A DNA stretch of 64,000 nt from Butyrivibrio proteoclasticus B316 (GCF_000145035.1 NC_014387.1:3126146-3190145); one strand, 5' to 3'; shown: positions 18,035-27,497, numbered from the stretch's first letter. Notes: generated from the sequence alone by a model not told the origin. A program made the numbers and translations.

Positions 18035-18973
18035 TTACTCCTCCTTACCACCTTTTATTCCATAGATTGCTGTCTTAACAGCATTATAAAAACCTGCTGT
18101 TATTTTATTAGAGGCAAGAGCAGTCCTTAATTTAGACAAGGTTACTATTCTTAGAAAATCATATCTTCTTATCTGTGCTCCTGTCAGATAATGTTTAATG
18201 ATTTCTTTTCTCTCTTCCTCTGAAAGCTTCTTATTCTGATCAGAGTAGCCTCCGCCTTCATAGCTTGAAACAACAATAGGCACATAGTATGTGGATGCCT
18301 TATCACGATAAAAGCATCTAAGAAACTGCTCATAATCTGCCCTTACCTTGTAATTAAGGTCAAAAGGATTCTTGTATATAAGTCTCTCATCATAAAAGCA
18401 GGCCTGATGAGACGGAACGTTTCTATAACATGCGTAATCGTTAATTTGCGGATTTGAAGCGACTTTATGCCCAGTCTGTCTGTCAAAAATATCGCCATAA
18501 TAAATTGCAGGAAGCGTTGTTCCCTCTCTGGCATTTTTATTATTTATCGCATCATGCATATTCTTTAAGACATTTTCATCATAAAATCTGTCGCCACAAT
18601 TAAGGAAAAAGATATATGATGGTTCTTCACCGGCTTTTAATAGTTTTACTTCCTCAGTGTTTTCCACATCATCCCTGATAGCCCTGTTTTCAATTATCCT
18701 GCTCTTCAAAAAGGCAGTGGCTATATTCATTCCGTGGTATATTCCATTGTCACAGCTCTCAAGCAACGTAATAGTCTTATCAATGCCTGCGCCGGCAATA
18801 GCTACATCATATTCTTCCTTCAATTTCTCTATAGAGCCATCTGTAGACATTCCGTCTTTAACGAGAATTCTGTAATCTGTAAAAGTCTGTTTCTCAACAC
18901 TTCTTATTGTTTCGAACAGTTTTTCTCCCGGATTATAGGATACTATGATAATTGTAAAAAAGTTTTTCTTCAT
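18035..18973 (-). CDS. Family 2 glycosyltransferase, WcaE-like
   Basis: This is a GT-A transferase of 312 residues with IIIVSYNPGEKL at the start, VKDGMSTDGS (residues 38-47), ESCDNGIYHGMN and FLNCGDRFYDE. The DNGIYxxMN plus LNxGD pair is typical of the colanic-acid WcaA/WcaE-like subgroup, where NxGD stands in for the usual DxD. That subgroup often transfers fucose or related deoxysugars. This is of interest because GDP-fucose genes lie at 26390-28439, but the link is an inference. The gene is 14 bases after the EpsG-like gene and is part of the same run. Confidence 0.86.
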   Translation of the reverse strand: MKKNFFTIIIVSYNPGEKLFETIRSVEKQTFTDYRILVKDGMSTDGSIEKLKEEYDVAIAGAGIDKTITLLESCDNGIYHGMNIATAFLKSRIIENRAIRDDVENTEEVKLLKAGEEPSYIFFLNCGDRFYDENVLKNMHDAINNKNAREGTTLPAIYYGDIFDRQTGHKVASNPQINDYACYRNVPSHQACFYDERLIYKNPFDLNYKVRADYEQFLRCFYRDKASTYYVPIVVSSYEGGGYSDQNKKLSEEERKEIIKHYLTGAQIRRYDFLRIVTLSKLRTALASNKITAGFYNAVKTAIYGIKGGKEE

Positions 18974-18987
18974 AGCATAAGTCTCCC

Positions 18988-20115
18988 TTAATAGTAGCCT
19001 CTTTCTGAAAGAGTAAGTGGCAGATCGTGAAAAAGAAAAGTCTGATAAGGCAAAATTCGAATTCCGTCATTAGCAGCACCTCTCATATAGAGGGCAAAAT
19101 ACATAACGCATGCTATTATAGTACAAGCTGTTAATGCCTTTTTCCTTGTATCATCTTTTATCTCCATAATAAGTGATGGTACAAACAATAGATGCGTCAC
19201 AGTCATATAATATCCAACTCTTGAAATAACGGGTATAAATGATCCAAACACATACAGAACAAGCGCCATGATATTACAAATAAAGTAAAACCTGTTTCTC
19301 CTGCTATCTCTTATGGCATCTTTATACAGCCAAAGAGAAAGAGCCAATATGACCACACACCTTACTATATTAACAATACTTGTTCCACCCTCGAGATACT
19401 CTGTATCTTTATAGGACGGATACAGCATGATTACAATCTTAAGATAATAATCCTTCAGGAAAAGACATGAAACGCCAAGAATCCCAAATCCAACATACAT
19501 CCATCTCTTCCAATTCAGCTGTGCAACTATGTATAAGAGTAATACAAGTAAAAGCGATTTATGGAAAAGACTTCCCATCAAAGTTACCAGCACAAATCGC
19601 GGCCAGTCCCTGTTAATTACATATTTAACCGAATAAAGAGCTATTGATAATGCCAGATAATATCTCACAGTGCTAAGTGACTGAAAATAATACCCGAGGA
19701 GCATGAACATTACAATGCTCATGGTAAACCATTTGCTCTGTTCATACATTGCCTTCATAAAGAAATAAATTGTAGCAAAGGCAAAGATAGCAAATATCAA
19801 AACATAGTTTTCAAATCCGCACAGAAAATATATAACCCTGGCCAAAACATTGAAGCCTACCTCTGTCGGAACATAAGCACGGCTATAGGCAAGATGCATC
19901 AGCTCGACATAATTAAGGTAATCATTTCCAACATTTAATCTAAGTGAAGAAACGGCAAAGAGCAGCACAAAAATAATAAGGCAGGTGACATGATTAACCA
20001 TCTGTTGCCTGCTCATACCCTGATATATGCGGATACTTCCTCCGTCTTTGTCAGTTTGCTTAACAAGTAGTGCCATCAGCAGCACTATCACTGTAAGAGA
20101 TAAATAAACTGCCAT
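18988..20115 (-). CDS. EpsG-family polysaccharide polymerase (Wzy-like)
   Basis: This is a 375-residue integral membrane protein with about ten or eleven hydrophobic segments. The N-terminal part carries a SLRLNVGNDYLNYVEL-type segment, where the RxxVGxDYxxY pattern after the second or third membrane helix is the hallmark of EpsG-like polymerases. Such proteins join flipped repeat units into chains outside the membrane. It starts directly at the stop of the preceding glycosyltransferase gene. With the Wzz-like and WbaP-like genes it forms the core of a Wzy-dependent pathway. An O-antigen-type acetyl or sugar transfer role is less likely. Confidence 0.82.
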   Translation of the reverse strand: MAVYLSLTVIVLLMALLVKQTDKDGGSIRIYQGMSRQQMVNHVTCLIIFVLLFAVSSLRLNVGNDYLNYVELMHLAYSRAYVPTEVGFNVLARVIYFLCGFENYVLIFAIFAFATIYFFMKAMYEQSKWFTMSIVMFMLLGYYFQSLSTVRYYLALSIALYSVKYVINRDWPRFVLVTLMGSLFHKSLLLVLLLYIVAQLNWKRWMYVGFGILGVSCLFLKDYYLKIVIMLYPSYKDTEYLEGGTSIVNIVRCVVILALSLWLYKDAIRDSRRNRFYFICNIMALVLYVFGSFIPVISRVGYYMTVTHLLFVPSLIMEIKDDTRKKALTACTIIACVMYFALYMRGAANDGIRILPYQTFLFHDLPLTLSERGYY

Positions 20116-20949
20116 TTATTCTTTGATCGTCCTTCCATGTCTGATACCTGATAAAAGAACTCTATAACACTTAAAAAGTCCCATTTCAGCACACATAGTC
20201 AATCTGTTCTTGTACAAAAATCTAAATCCAAGCGCGAAGGCCATTCCACCGTATAAAAAGTGGTATAAAACGCCCCTGTCAAAAAAGAATTTTTCTGTGT
20301 ATCCTTTAAACCAAGTAGACTCACTTACAAGCTCATGGCCGATTGCCACATCAGTCCTGTATACAGAAAGGCCTGCTTTCAGACAATCATGCAAAAAAAG
20401 GCTGTCCTCACCATTCATATATGGTGCTCCACCGCCAAACAAAAGGGAATATCTGACTCCACTCGAAATCAGCTTATCTCTCCTGGCGCATATGGCATAA
20501 GCCGGATATCTGCCATAGTTTTTCCACGTAACTTTGGCAAAATCCTCATTCCAGTATGTCTCTCTGCCCGGCTGAGCTTTAACATTAAAAAGAAGTATAT
20601 CCGCCTTTGGATGAGCATCAAACTCTGCTAATATCTTCTGAGCATATCCGCTGTCATATACTATGTCATCATCTCCAAACTGGATGATTTCATGGTCTGA
20701 ATTATCCAGCGCCAGATTCCTTGATCTCCCGACGCCTTTTTCATGGCGCCTCATAATTTTGATCGCGTGATCTCTAAATATATATTCTTCCGACTCTTCT
20801 GCACAAGACTTCTCATCCTGCCCAATAAGCTGATTTACTATAACCGCATCAGATTCAATATTCATAGCCTCAGGCAGCTTTTGAGCATCCTTATTGACTG
20901 CCGAAACAAGAATCTGTAGTCTCTTATCACTCATATCTTTTACCATCAT
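20116..20949 (-). CDS. Small GT-A glycosyltransferase (family 2-like)
   Basis: This is a 277-residue GT-A-like enzyme. After an unusual start it shows RRHEKGVGRSRNLAL followed by IIQFGDDDIVYD, a DDD metal-binding motif preceded by the typical GRSRNLAL helix. A second conserved part, LFGGGAPYMNGEDSLFLHDC, fits the acceptor and catalytic ED motif of family 2 enzymes. The ATG overlaps the stop of the Wzz-like gene (ATGA). A second Met at the next codon and one at residue 6 are possible starts. The N-terminus is less like canonical GT2 than the other copies here, so it was probably acquired separately. The sugar is unknown. Confidence 0.82.
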   Translation of the reverse strand: MMVKDMSDKRLQILVSAVNKDAQKLPEAMNIESDAVIVNQLIGQDEKSCAEESEEYIFRDHAIKIMRRHEKGVGRSRNLALDNSDHEIIQFGDDDIVYDSGYAQKILAEFDAHPKADILLFNVKAQPGRETYWNEDFAKVTWKNYGRYPAYAICARRDKLISSGVRYSLLFGGGAPYMNGEDSLFLHDCLKAGLSVYRTDVAIGHELVSESTWFKGYTEKFFFDRGVLYHFLYGGMAFALGFRFLYKNRLTMCAEMGLFKCYRVLLSGIRHGRTIKE

Positions 20950-22082
20950 TTAATACCATAGTAGCTACGCATAAATCTACTGTCAGCTCTTGCTATAACG
21001 ATACCAAGAACAGGGCATTCATGTTTCTTGAGCTGCGCAAGAATATGTTCTGTCATTGCTCCATTTCTTGTTCCAAACGGAACACACAGAATAACTCCAT
21101 CGCAGGTTCCTATTTTCCTGTAATTATCAAGAACTGTTCCCGGAACTGCCATTGGTATAAGCCTGACGTTTGCACCGGCATCTGTTCCTGAAATAATTGC
21201 ACTTATGGCTTCAGTGTCCGCTTTAGATACCTTTTCATCTTCAACACTGTCAGTTGAAATAACAGCAACCTGTGTATAACCTTCTGTTGCCTTATTTAGC
21301 CCTGCAATCAACTCATTCTTAAAGAAATCGTCCGCTTTTTTACACTGGATTCCAAGAACATTTACAGAATATCTTTTTTCTGCATCCTCCTGGATATAAA
21401 TTGCATCATCTATAGCTGCGATAAGTAGCATTATCAGAATAGCAACAACTGCAGCACAGATAGCACCAAACACAGCAGCCGCAAAGCTTCTGTCTGAATA
21501 AGTAACAAGTTTTGCTTCGTCTATGCTAAGGCACTTTATTGAATCAAAAGCCTTATTACTGCTTCCATATTCTTCGAGAGACTTAACACTCGCACGAAGT
21601 ATCGAATCAGCAAGCTCTTTGTCAGAATTCTCAGCCGATAAGAGCATAAGCCTTACATCAGAAGGAGTATCTGCATTTATAGAGGCAAGAAGCTCATCTT
21701 TTGTGATAGACTTGGCATCGCCATATGTTGCGCTGAGACCGTCAGATTCAGTGACATAAATCTGTTCTTTTTCCAGTTCAGCAATTATCGGATTCAAAAT
21801 ATCATCCGTAGGCATCAACATATGCTGCCATGTATATGCATTGTAGTGATCAACAAGAGTTCCCTTGTTCTCATCGTAGGCAAAGCTCACATATAGTCTC
21901 GCTTCAGCCCTGTAGCTTCTGGCAGGTCCATAGGTCACAGTAGCCAGAGTATATATGCCAAGACATATAGCAGCCCCTATTACAGCTGCCAAAGGCACAA
22001 TCCAAATCTTCCTGATAAGTCTGAGATAAAAACATCTAAGATTCAGAGTTTCCTCTCTATGTCCCTTACTTCCTCTTTCCAT
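20946..22082 (-). CDS. Wzz/CpsC-like chain-length protein with degenerate BY-kinase-like tail
   Basis: This is a chain-length determinant type membrane protein: TM1 at about residues 28-50, an extracytoplasmic region, TM2 at about 199-223, then 155 cytoplasmic residues. The tail follows the fold of bacterial tyrosine kinases (CpsD/Wzc type): CKKADDFFKNE before the first strand, CDGVILCVPFG for the strand that normally carries Walker A-prime/B residues, and CPVLGIVIA near the end. The Walker A loop expected at about 275-290 is replaced by acidic and polar residues with no GKS/T. It therefore looks like a fused pseudokinase unable to bind ATP normally. It probably sets chain length by scaffolding. 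AGGAG supports the start. Confidence 0.83.
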   Translation of the reverse strand: MERGSKGHREETLNLRCFYLRLIRKIWIVPLAAVIGAAICLGIYTLATVTYGPARSYRAEARLYVSFAYDENKGTLVDHYNAYTWQHMLMPTDDILNPIIAELEKEQIYVTESDGLSATYGDAKSITKDELLASINADTPSDVRLMLLSAENSDKELADSILRASVKSLEEYGSSNKAFDSIKCLSIDEAKLVTYSDRSFAAAVFGAICAAVVAILIMLLIAAIDDAIYIQEDAEKRYSVNVLGIQCKKADDFFKNELIAGLNKATEGYTQVAVISTDSVEDEKVSKADTEAISAIISGTDAGANVRLIPMAVPGTVLDNYRKIGTCDGVILCVPFGTRNGAMTEHILAQLKKHECPVLGIVIARADSRFMRSYYGIK

Positions 22083-22103
22083 CCCATTCTCCTAAGATGC
22101 TGA

Positions 22104-23510
22104 TCACGTATTTTTCTGTGCAGTGATCTGATTATCATCAACACCCTCCGTACTGTCGGGCGTAAACAAAATCTTAACCGTCAAGAGCATCAGCTTAATA
22201 TCAAGCCATACAGAATAATTCTCTATGTATGTCAGATCCAGCTTGAGCTTGTCATATGGAGTAGTATTATACTTGCCGTAAACCTGCGCATATCCTGCAA
22301 GTCCGGCCTTAACCTTCATTCTGAATGCAAACTCCGGCATTTCTTCCAGATACTGAGCTATTATCTCAGGTCTCTCAGGTCTTGGACCTATAAATGCCAT
22401 GTCACCTACAAGAATATTAAACAGCTGTGGAAGCTCATCTATTCTGCATTTGCGGATAAACTTACCAATTGGAGTAATTCTCGAATCATTCTTGGATGCA
22501 AGTCTTGCCACCCCATCTTTTTCCGCATCGACGCGCATACTCCTGAACTTCATGATTTTGAATTCTCTGCGGTTCTGAGTGCATCTGACCTGCTTGTACA
22601 ACACAGGGCCTCCATCATACAGCTTGATTGCAATAGCTGTTATGAGCATTACAGGGGATGAAAGAATTATGAGCAAAAGAGACAGCACAATATCTATAAC
22701 CCTTTTAATTGCCCTCTGTTCAACCTTAATAGCATATTCCCTCAGCAAAAGAACCGGTGTATCAAAAAGATGCAGCTGAGTAGATCCTTTTAAAAGAACA
22801 TCCGTTATCTTAGGCATAACATAAATTCTGATATTTCTGCCATAGCAATACTTAACAAGACCATTTCTGTACTGGCTTGGAACATCCCAAATAATGACTC
22901 CGTCATAATTTCCAAGGCACTCTTCATATATCTTCTCGATTCCCTCGGAAATGTTCATAGACTTAACTATGTCATATTTGTCTTTTCTCATATTGAACTT
23001 ATGCGTAATATCATCTACCGGATATATTCCACTTACAAGCAAGAGTCTCCTTGGCCTGAATATCTTCATATACAAGCCATTTGTCGCATATGCCCACAAA
23101 AAAGAAATCGCCAGCTGGATCAGGAAGATCATAACCATCGGTGTTACCGTTACCAACCAGTTTCTCAAAAGAGATATCTGGAAATAAGATATGAAGTTTA
23201 CCATGAAAAGGGCAAAAATCTGAGAAAAGAACACATCCATAGGCTTGAGATAGCCTATTTTCAGCCCTCCGTAAGTATTGGAAAAGAACAATAGAAGAAT
23301 AAAGTAAATTCCAAGTATCAGAAGATGTCCTCTAAAATACAGCTTAAGTCCGCCGCCAAGCACATAACCATCCTGGCTGATACGAGTAGCTGCAACTATT
23401 GGATAATATGTTTTAAACCAAAAAAAAGCATAAACAGCGGTTTGCATCCCCAAACCAACGAATCCCAAAAAAAGCACAAGGATTCTCTTAGCTGATTCCA
23501 CGTTTTTCAT
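22104..23510 (-). CDS. Polyprenyl-phosphate hexose-1-phosphate transferase (WbaP/CpsE-like)
   Basis: This enzyme starts the repeat unit by moving a sugar-1-phosphate from a UDP-sugar to undecaprenyl phosphate. The N-terminal half has four or more membrane segments and a nucleotide-binding-like middle domain. The C-terminal catalytic part (about residues 265-468) has a re-entrant hydrophobic helix, GGPVLYKQVRCTQNRREF, KFRSMRVDAE, the DE-containing RIDELPQLFNIL and GPRPERPE. These are the family's conserved catalytic and proline motifs. AAGGGG precedes the ATG. With polymerase and chain-length genes downstream, it defines the pathway as Wzy-dependent. Glucose-1-P or galactose-1-P is typical, but the sugar is not decided by the sequence. 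Confidence 0.9.
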   Translation of the reverse strand: MKNVESAKRILVLFLGFVGLGMQTAVYAFFWFKTYYPIVAATRISQDGYVLGGGLKLYFRGHLLILGIYFILLLFFSNTYGGLKIGYLKPMDVFFSQIFALFMVNFISYFQISLLRNWLVTVTPMVMIFLIQLAISFLWAYATNGLYMKIFRPRRLLLVSGIYPVDDITHKFNMRKDKYDIVKSMNISEGIEKIYEECLGNYDGVIIWDVPSQYRNGLVKYCYGRNIRIYVMPKITDVLLKGSTQLHLFDTPVLLLREYAIKVEQRAIKRVIDIVLSLLLIILSSPVMLITAIAIKLYDGGPVLYKQVRCTQNRREFKIMKFRSMRVDAEKDGVARLASKNDSRITPIGKFIRKCRIDELPQLFNILVGDMAFIGPRPERPEIIAQYLEEMPEFAFRMKVKAGLAGYAQVYGKYNTTPYDKLKLDLTYIENYSVWLDIKLMLLTVKILFTPDSTEGVDDNQITAQKNT

Positions 23511-23531
23511 ACGAAATCCCCTTTTTGCAGA

Positions 23532-24278
23532 TCATAATCTTCTAAGTGTAGCTCTGACAGCCCATCCCACAAAATAAAAAACAGACTGTATTATCGAAAG
23601 ATCCGCAATATTTCTATACAAAAACCAAATTCTCTGTATAGCGATAAATTTATTTGATGACAACGATCTTGCCGGCCTTCTGTAAATGGCAAGGTTTTCA
23701 TCCAATCCATAAGCCACATACCCGCTCTTAAGTATTCTCCACCACGTAGCTGTATCTTCGCTCGGAACCTGAGGCATATGGATTATCTCCATGTCAATTT
23801 TCTCTGTATCGAACATTACTGTAGTAGTGAAGATAACAGTTCTGGATAGAGCCTGCCTGAAGCTTAGCGTCTTCGGTGCCCTTACTATCTTACCTGTCGG
23901 ATTTGCCTTGTCGTCACCAAACTCATATGAGTGAAAAGAAAAAGCCGCTCCGGTCTTCTCCATAAAAGCAATCTGCTTCTGAAGCTTATCCGGCATCCAG
24001 ACATCATCCGCATCCAGAAAAGCAATATATCTACCGGCTGATGCATCTATCCCGGTATTTCTGGCAGCGGCTGCGCCTTCATTGACACTTTTTCTAATGA
24101 GCCTTACTCGTTTGCCCTGACTTGCAACTATTTTCTCAATGAGATCGGCACTCCCATCTGTAGACGCATCGTCTATCAGAATAAGCTCCCAATCCTTGTA
24201 GGTCTGCCTGCTCACCATATCAATTGTAGTCTCTATATATTTAACTGCATTGTATACCGGAACAATAATGCTGACCAT
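23532..24278 (-). CDS. Family 2 glycosyltransferase, short form
   Basis: This is a 248-residue GT-A transferase with SIIVPVYN at the N-terminus, LIDDASTDGS (residues 35-44), AAARNTGID and the metal-binding FLDADDVW (about 90-97). VPSEDTATWW supplies the catalytic ED-type motif. The C-terminal part is short and ends in a hydrophobic stretch that may sit on the membrane. The ATG overlaps the previous stop by one base (TAATG), with AGGAG inside the upstream gene. It resembles enzymes that act second, after the initiating phosphotransferase, which follows it in the operon. The sugar is unknown. Confidence 0.87.
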   Translation of the reverse strand: MVSIIVPVYNAVKYIETTIDMVSRQTYKDWELILIDDASTDGSADLIEKIVASQGKRVRLIRKSVNEGAAAARNTGIDASAGRYIAFLDADDVWMPDKLQKQIAFMEKTGAAFSFHSYEFGDDKANPTGKIVRAPKTLSFRQALSRTVIFTTTVMFDTEKIDMEIIHMPQVPSEDTATWWRILKSGYVAYGLDENLAIYRRPARSLSSNKFIAIQRIWFLYRNIADLSIIQSVFYFVGWAVRATLRRL

Positions 24279-25216
24279 TATAACTCCTCTTTTACAATGT
24301 ACATAGGACGCTTCTTGACCTCAAGATACGCTTTGGACAGATACTGTCCAACAATTCCAAGGCAAAAGAGCTGAACTCCGCTCACAAGAGAGATGATACA
24401 AACAGTAGAAGCCCAGCCAACTGTATTGTTAGGATCTCCAACTGTAAGCTGTCTGACTACTATAAATATTATAAAAATAAGGGCTATAAAGCAGAATAAC
24501 ACGCCAAATACTGACGCCATAGCAAGCGGTGCAGTTGAGAAAGCCACAATTCCATCAAGTGCATACAAGAACAGCTTCCAGAATGACCACTTGGTCTCAC
24601 CCTTCTTCCTCTCAATGTTCTCAAATTCAAGCCACTTTGTCTTAAATCCGACCCATCCAAATATTCCTTTGGAAAAACGGTTATATTCCTCAAGAGAAAG
24701 GATCGCATCTACAAACTGCCTTGTCATAAGTCTGTAGTCTCTTGCTCCATCCACAATTTCAGTCTTGGACATCTTATTGATGATCTTGTAAAACTGCCTT
24801 GCAAAGAAAGATCTGATAGGCGGCTCGCCCTTTCTGTCTACTCGTCTGGTAGCCACACTGTCGTATCCTTCCTCAGCGATACACTTAAACATATCAGGTA
24901 AAAGAGCCGGTGGATCCTGGAGATCGCAGTCCATAACCACCACATAATCTCCCTTGGATTTCTGAAGTCCGGCATACATGCCCGCTTCCTTACCAAAATT
25001 TCTTGAAAAGTTTATGAGATGCACTCTCTCATCTTTTGCATGAAGCTCTTTAACAATAGAAACAGTATCATCTTTTGAGCCATCATTTACAAAGATAAGT
25101 TCTATATCAACATCTCTATCCTTGAAAAAGCCCTCATATTTAAAAAGTTCATTATAAAAATCTACTATATTCTCCTGCTCGTTATAGCATGGGACAATAA
25201 CGCTTAACAGTTCCAT
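24278..25216 (-). CDS. GtrB/DPM1-like polyprenyl-phosphate glycosyltransferase
   Basis: This is a 312-residue membrane-bound family 2 enzyme that moves a sugar to polyprenyl phosphate. The N-terminal GT-A domain has IVPCYNEQENI (residues 7-17), VNDGSKDD (43-50), NFSRNFGKEAGMYAGL and the DxD motif DCDLQD (96-101). Two C-terminal membrane segments (about 231-255 and 268-294) anchor it. It is the first gene of the exopolysaccharide run, 71-100 bases downstream of a near-consensus promoter. The lipid-linked sugar it makes could feed the GT-C enzymes at 14303-15526 and 11609-13300. This chain of supply is inferred from co-occurrence. Confidence 0.9.
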   Translation of the reverse strand: MELLSVIVPCYNEQENIVDFYNELFKYEGFFKDRDVDIELIFVNDGSKDDTVSIVKELHAKDERVHLINFSRNFGKEAGMYAGLQKSKGDYVVVMDCDLQDPPALLPDMFKCIAEEGYDSVATRRVDRKGEPPIRSFFARQFYKIINKMSKTEIVDGARDYRLMTRQFVDAILSLEEYNRFSKGIFGWVGFKTKWLEFENIERKKGETKWSFWKLFLYALDGIVAFSTAPLAMASVFGVLFCFIALIFIIFIVVRQLTVGDPNNTVGWASTVCIISLVSGVQLFCLGIVGQYLSKAYLEVKKRPMYIVKEEL

Positions 25217-25286
25217 TACAAAATCTCCATAATCAATGTTTCATTTGATTGCGCCATAAACGCATACTACCGCAATCCTATCAAAT

Positions 25287-25315
25287 ATTTTACACTTATC
25301 CCCCGGTTCTTTCAA
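25287..25315 (-). promoter_or_regulatory. Strong sigma-A-type promoter for the exopolysaccharide run
   Basis: On the minus strand TTGAAA (25310-25315) and TAAAAT (25287-25292) are separated by 17 bases, 10 of 12 matches to consensus. The predicted start, near 25280, leaves about 64 bases of leader before the GtrB-like gene. The box lies just after the stop of the AraC-type gene. Confidence 0.72.
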
Positions 25316-25324
25316 TGGCAATCA

Positions 25325-26185
25325 CTATTTCCACTGCATCCTGTATTCCAGGGGACTTATACCTTCTATCTGTTTGAATATCCTTGAAAAATAATAAAGC
25401 GGAGTTATCCCGCACCTGCTTCCTATTTCCTCAACAGTTTCATCCGTAAATCTCAGCATCTGCTTGGCATGTGTAATACGTGTGATTAGCAGATAATTGA
25501 TGATTGACGTGCCATACTGCTCTTTAAAACCTCTCGATAAAGAGTACTTGTTTACCAAAAACATATCTGCCAGCATATCTAGGCTGATCTTCTCAGAATA
25601 ATGCAAATCAAGGTAGTCTTTCAGATTCATGATCGTCTTTGAGTTGTTCGAAACCTGCGCTGCCTCGGGATTCCAGCTAAAGCTCATTAGAAAGGTAATA
25701 AGCGTTGACAGATACTCATTTATTCTTATATCTCTGATATAATCTGAAGATCTGGCTGTTTCGTCAATATTAGTCCATATTTTCTCAGGTTCCAGACCAC
25801 TATCAGGTCTAAAAACCGGCTGTCCACCTCTCTCTACATATTTAAGATAAATGGGCAGCATGCTTTCACCATTAAAGTGAATCCATTCCAGCGCCCATAA
25901 GTCTTCTGAAGTCCTGTGAAGATAAGGATTTTTACAATTTATAAAAACGCAGTCTCCGCTTTTTACTGTGTATTCTCTTCCTCCATAATCAAGTGTTCCA
26001 CTTCCCTCTTTTACATAAAAAAATAGAAATGAATCCAGATTCTGTCTCTTACTTGTATGAGTTTTCTTGGCTTTCAGCTCACCTATTTCCTGCAAATACA
26101 TCAGATTTGATTTAGCAAACTCTGATGGCGTATACAACATTCTGTTGGAAGATACATATTCACCCTGAAACAATCTTTCCTGCAT
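25325..26185 (-). CDS. AraC-family transcriptional regulator with N-terminal cupin domain
   Basis: This is a 286-residue regulator. The N-terminal 150 or so residues form a cupin-like sugar-sensing domain (EGSGTLDYGGREYTVKSGDC, then FINCKNPYLHR). The C-terminal 100 residues hold two helix-turn-helix units, the first around LDMLADMFLVNKYSLSRGF and the second around VEEIGSRCGITPLYYFSRIF, ending with GISPLEYR, as in AraC/XylS proteins. AGGAG precedes the ATG. It is transcribed away from gmd and stops just before the exopolysaccharide promoter, so it may control either. No operator can be assigned with confidence. Its ligand is unknown, probably a sugar. Confidence 0.9.
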   Translation of the reverse strand: MQERLFQGEYVSSNRMLYTPSEFAKSNLMYLQEIGELKAKKTHTSKRQNLDSFLFFYVKEGSGTLDYGGREYTVKSGDCVFINCKNPYLHRTSEDLWALEWIHFNGESMLPIYLKYVERGGQPVFRPDSGLEPEKIWTNIDETARSSDYIRDIRINEYLSTLITFLMSFSWNPEAAQVSNNSKTIMNLKDYLDLHYSEKISLDMLADMFLVNKYSLSRGFKEQYGTSIINYLLITRITHAKQMLRFTDETVEEIGSRCGITPLYYFSRIFKQIEGISPLEYRMQWK

Positions 26186-26314
26186 TTATGCTGATCTCCT
26201 CTTTATACCGATAGCAAAAGAAATAATATAGCGATAACATGTGTATTTAATACAGTTTCATACATAGTATAATTGTCATGTCAAGATAATGCAAATCAAA
26301 ATCAAGAAAGTGAA

Positions 26315-26343
26315 TTTTCATACTCTTTTTTTGTCTTTATAAT
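26315..26343 (+). promoter_or_regulatory. Promoter of the gmd-fcl pair
   Basis: TTTTCA (26315-26320), 17 bases, then a perfect TATAAT (26338-26343) lie upstream of gmd. The predicted start, near 26350, leaves about 40 bases of leader, with GAGAGG at 26376-26381 as ribosome site. ATGCAAAT occurs at 26289-26296 and 26355-26362, flanking the promoter; a regulatory role is only possible. Confidence 0.65.
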
Positions 26344-26389
26344 AAGCAGGAAATATGCAAATTATGTTCTAAATTGAGAGGAAAAAAAT

Positions 26390-27481
26390 ATGGCTAAAAA
26401 AGCGCTTATTACTGGTATAACCGGTCAGGACGGATCTTATCTTGCAGAGTTCCTTCTTGAAAAAGGTTATGACGTTCACGGAATAATCCGTAGATCTTCT
26501 GTTGACTACAGAGAGAGAATCGCTCATCTTGAGGGACACCCTAACTTCCACCTTCATTATGGTGATCTTGGCGATTCCATGAGTATTCTTGGTGTAGTTG
26601 GCAAGGTTCGTCCTGATGAGATCTACAACCTTGCAGCTCAGTCACACGTACAGGTATCTTTTGATTCACCTGAGTTTACTGCTGATGTTGACGCTACAGG
26701 TGTTCTTAGAGTATTAGAGGCAGTTCGTCAGTGCGGACTTGCTGATACATGCCGTATTTATCAGGCATCTACTTCTGAGCTTTATGGTAAGGTTGAGGAA
26801 GTTCCTCAGAGCGAGAAGACTCCTTTCCATCCATACAGCCCATATGCTGTTGCCAAGCTCTATGGTTACTGGATCATCAAAGAGTATCGTGAAGCTTACA
26901 ACATGTTCTGCTGCTCAGGTATTCTCTTTAACCACGAATCAGAGAGACGCGGTGAGACATTCGTTACACGTAAGATCACTCTTGCAGCCAGCAGAATTGC
27001 TCAGGGCAAGCAGGACAAGCTTTATCTTGGTAACCTTTCCAGCCTTCGTGACTGGGGTTATGCCAAGGATTATGTTGAGTGCATGTGGCTCATTCTCCAG
27101 AACGATAAGCCTGAAGATTTCGTTATCGCTACAGGTGTTCAGCACTCTGTTCGTGAATTTGCACAGCTTGCTTTCCACTATGCTGGTATCGAGCTTGAAT
27201 TCAAGGGTGAAGGCGCTGATGAAAAGGGATATGACAAGGCAACAGGTAAGGTTCTTGTAGAGGTATCTCCTGATTTCTACAGACCTACAGACGTTGTTAA
27301 CCTTTTAGGTGATCCTACCAAGGCTAAAGAGAAGCTTCACTGGAATCCACAGACAACATCCTTCGAAGAGCTTGTTAAGATCATGGTTGAACATGATATG
27401 AAGAAGGTTGCAGTTGAAAGAGCTAACGAGCACGTTAAATTCAATCTTGCTGAATTCCTTGAGAAGGGTATCGATAAATAA
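26390..27481 (+). CDS. gmd: GDP-mannose 4,6-dehydratase
   Basis: This enzyme converts GDP-D-mannose to GDP-4-keto-6-deoxy-D-mannose with NADP bound, the first committed step to GDP-L-fucose and related sugars. It belongs to the extended short-chain dehydrogenase family, with the glycine-rich [10 protein letters not shown] motif (residues 8-17), STSELYG (128-134) and catalytic Tyr153-x3-Lys157 in [24 protein letters not shown] is a segment specific to this family. The length of 363 is as expected. GAGAGG eight bases before the ATG gives a good ribosome site. Codon choice is strongly biased (CTT, GTT, GGT) compared with the glycosyltransferases, which suggests high expression. It forms an operon with fcl. 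Confidence 0.96.
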   Translation: MAKKALITGITGQDGSYLAEFLLEKGYDVHGIIRRSSVDYRERIAHLEGHPNFHLHYGDLGDSMSILGVVGKVRPDEIYNLAAQSHVQVSFDSPEFTADVDATGVLRVLEAVRQCGLADTCRIYQASTSELYGKVEEVPQSEKTPFHPYSPYAVAKLYGYWIIKEYREAYNMFCCSGILFNHESERRGETFVTRKITLAASRIAQGKQDKLYLGNLSSLRDWGYAKDYVECMWLILQNDKPEDFVIATGVQHSVREFAQLAFHYAGIELEFKGEGADEKGYDKATGKVLVEVSPDFYRPTDVVNLLGDPTKAKEKLHWNPQTTSFEELVKIMVEHDMKKVAVERANEHVKFNLAEFLEKGIDK

Positions 27482-27497
27482 GAAAGAGGCGATCAAA

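Noticed and set aside
25598..26299. A 14-base exact repeat ATAATGCAAATCAA in the AraC gene and before gmd
   Set aside because: Several pairs of 14-base matches are expected by chance in 64 kb of AT-rich DNA. One copy is in coding sequence.
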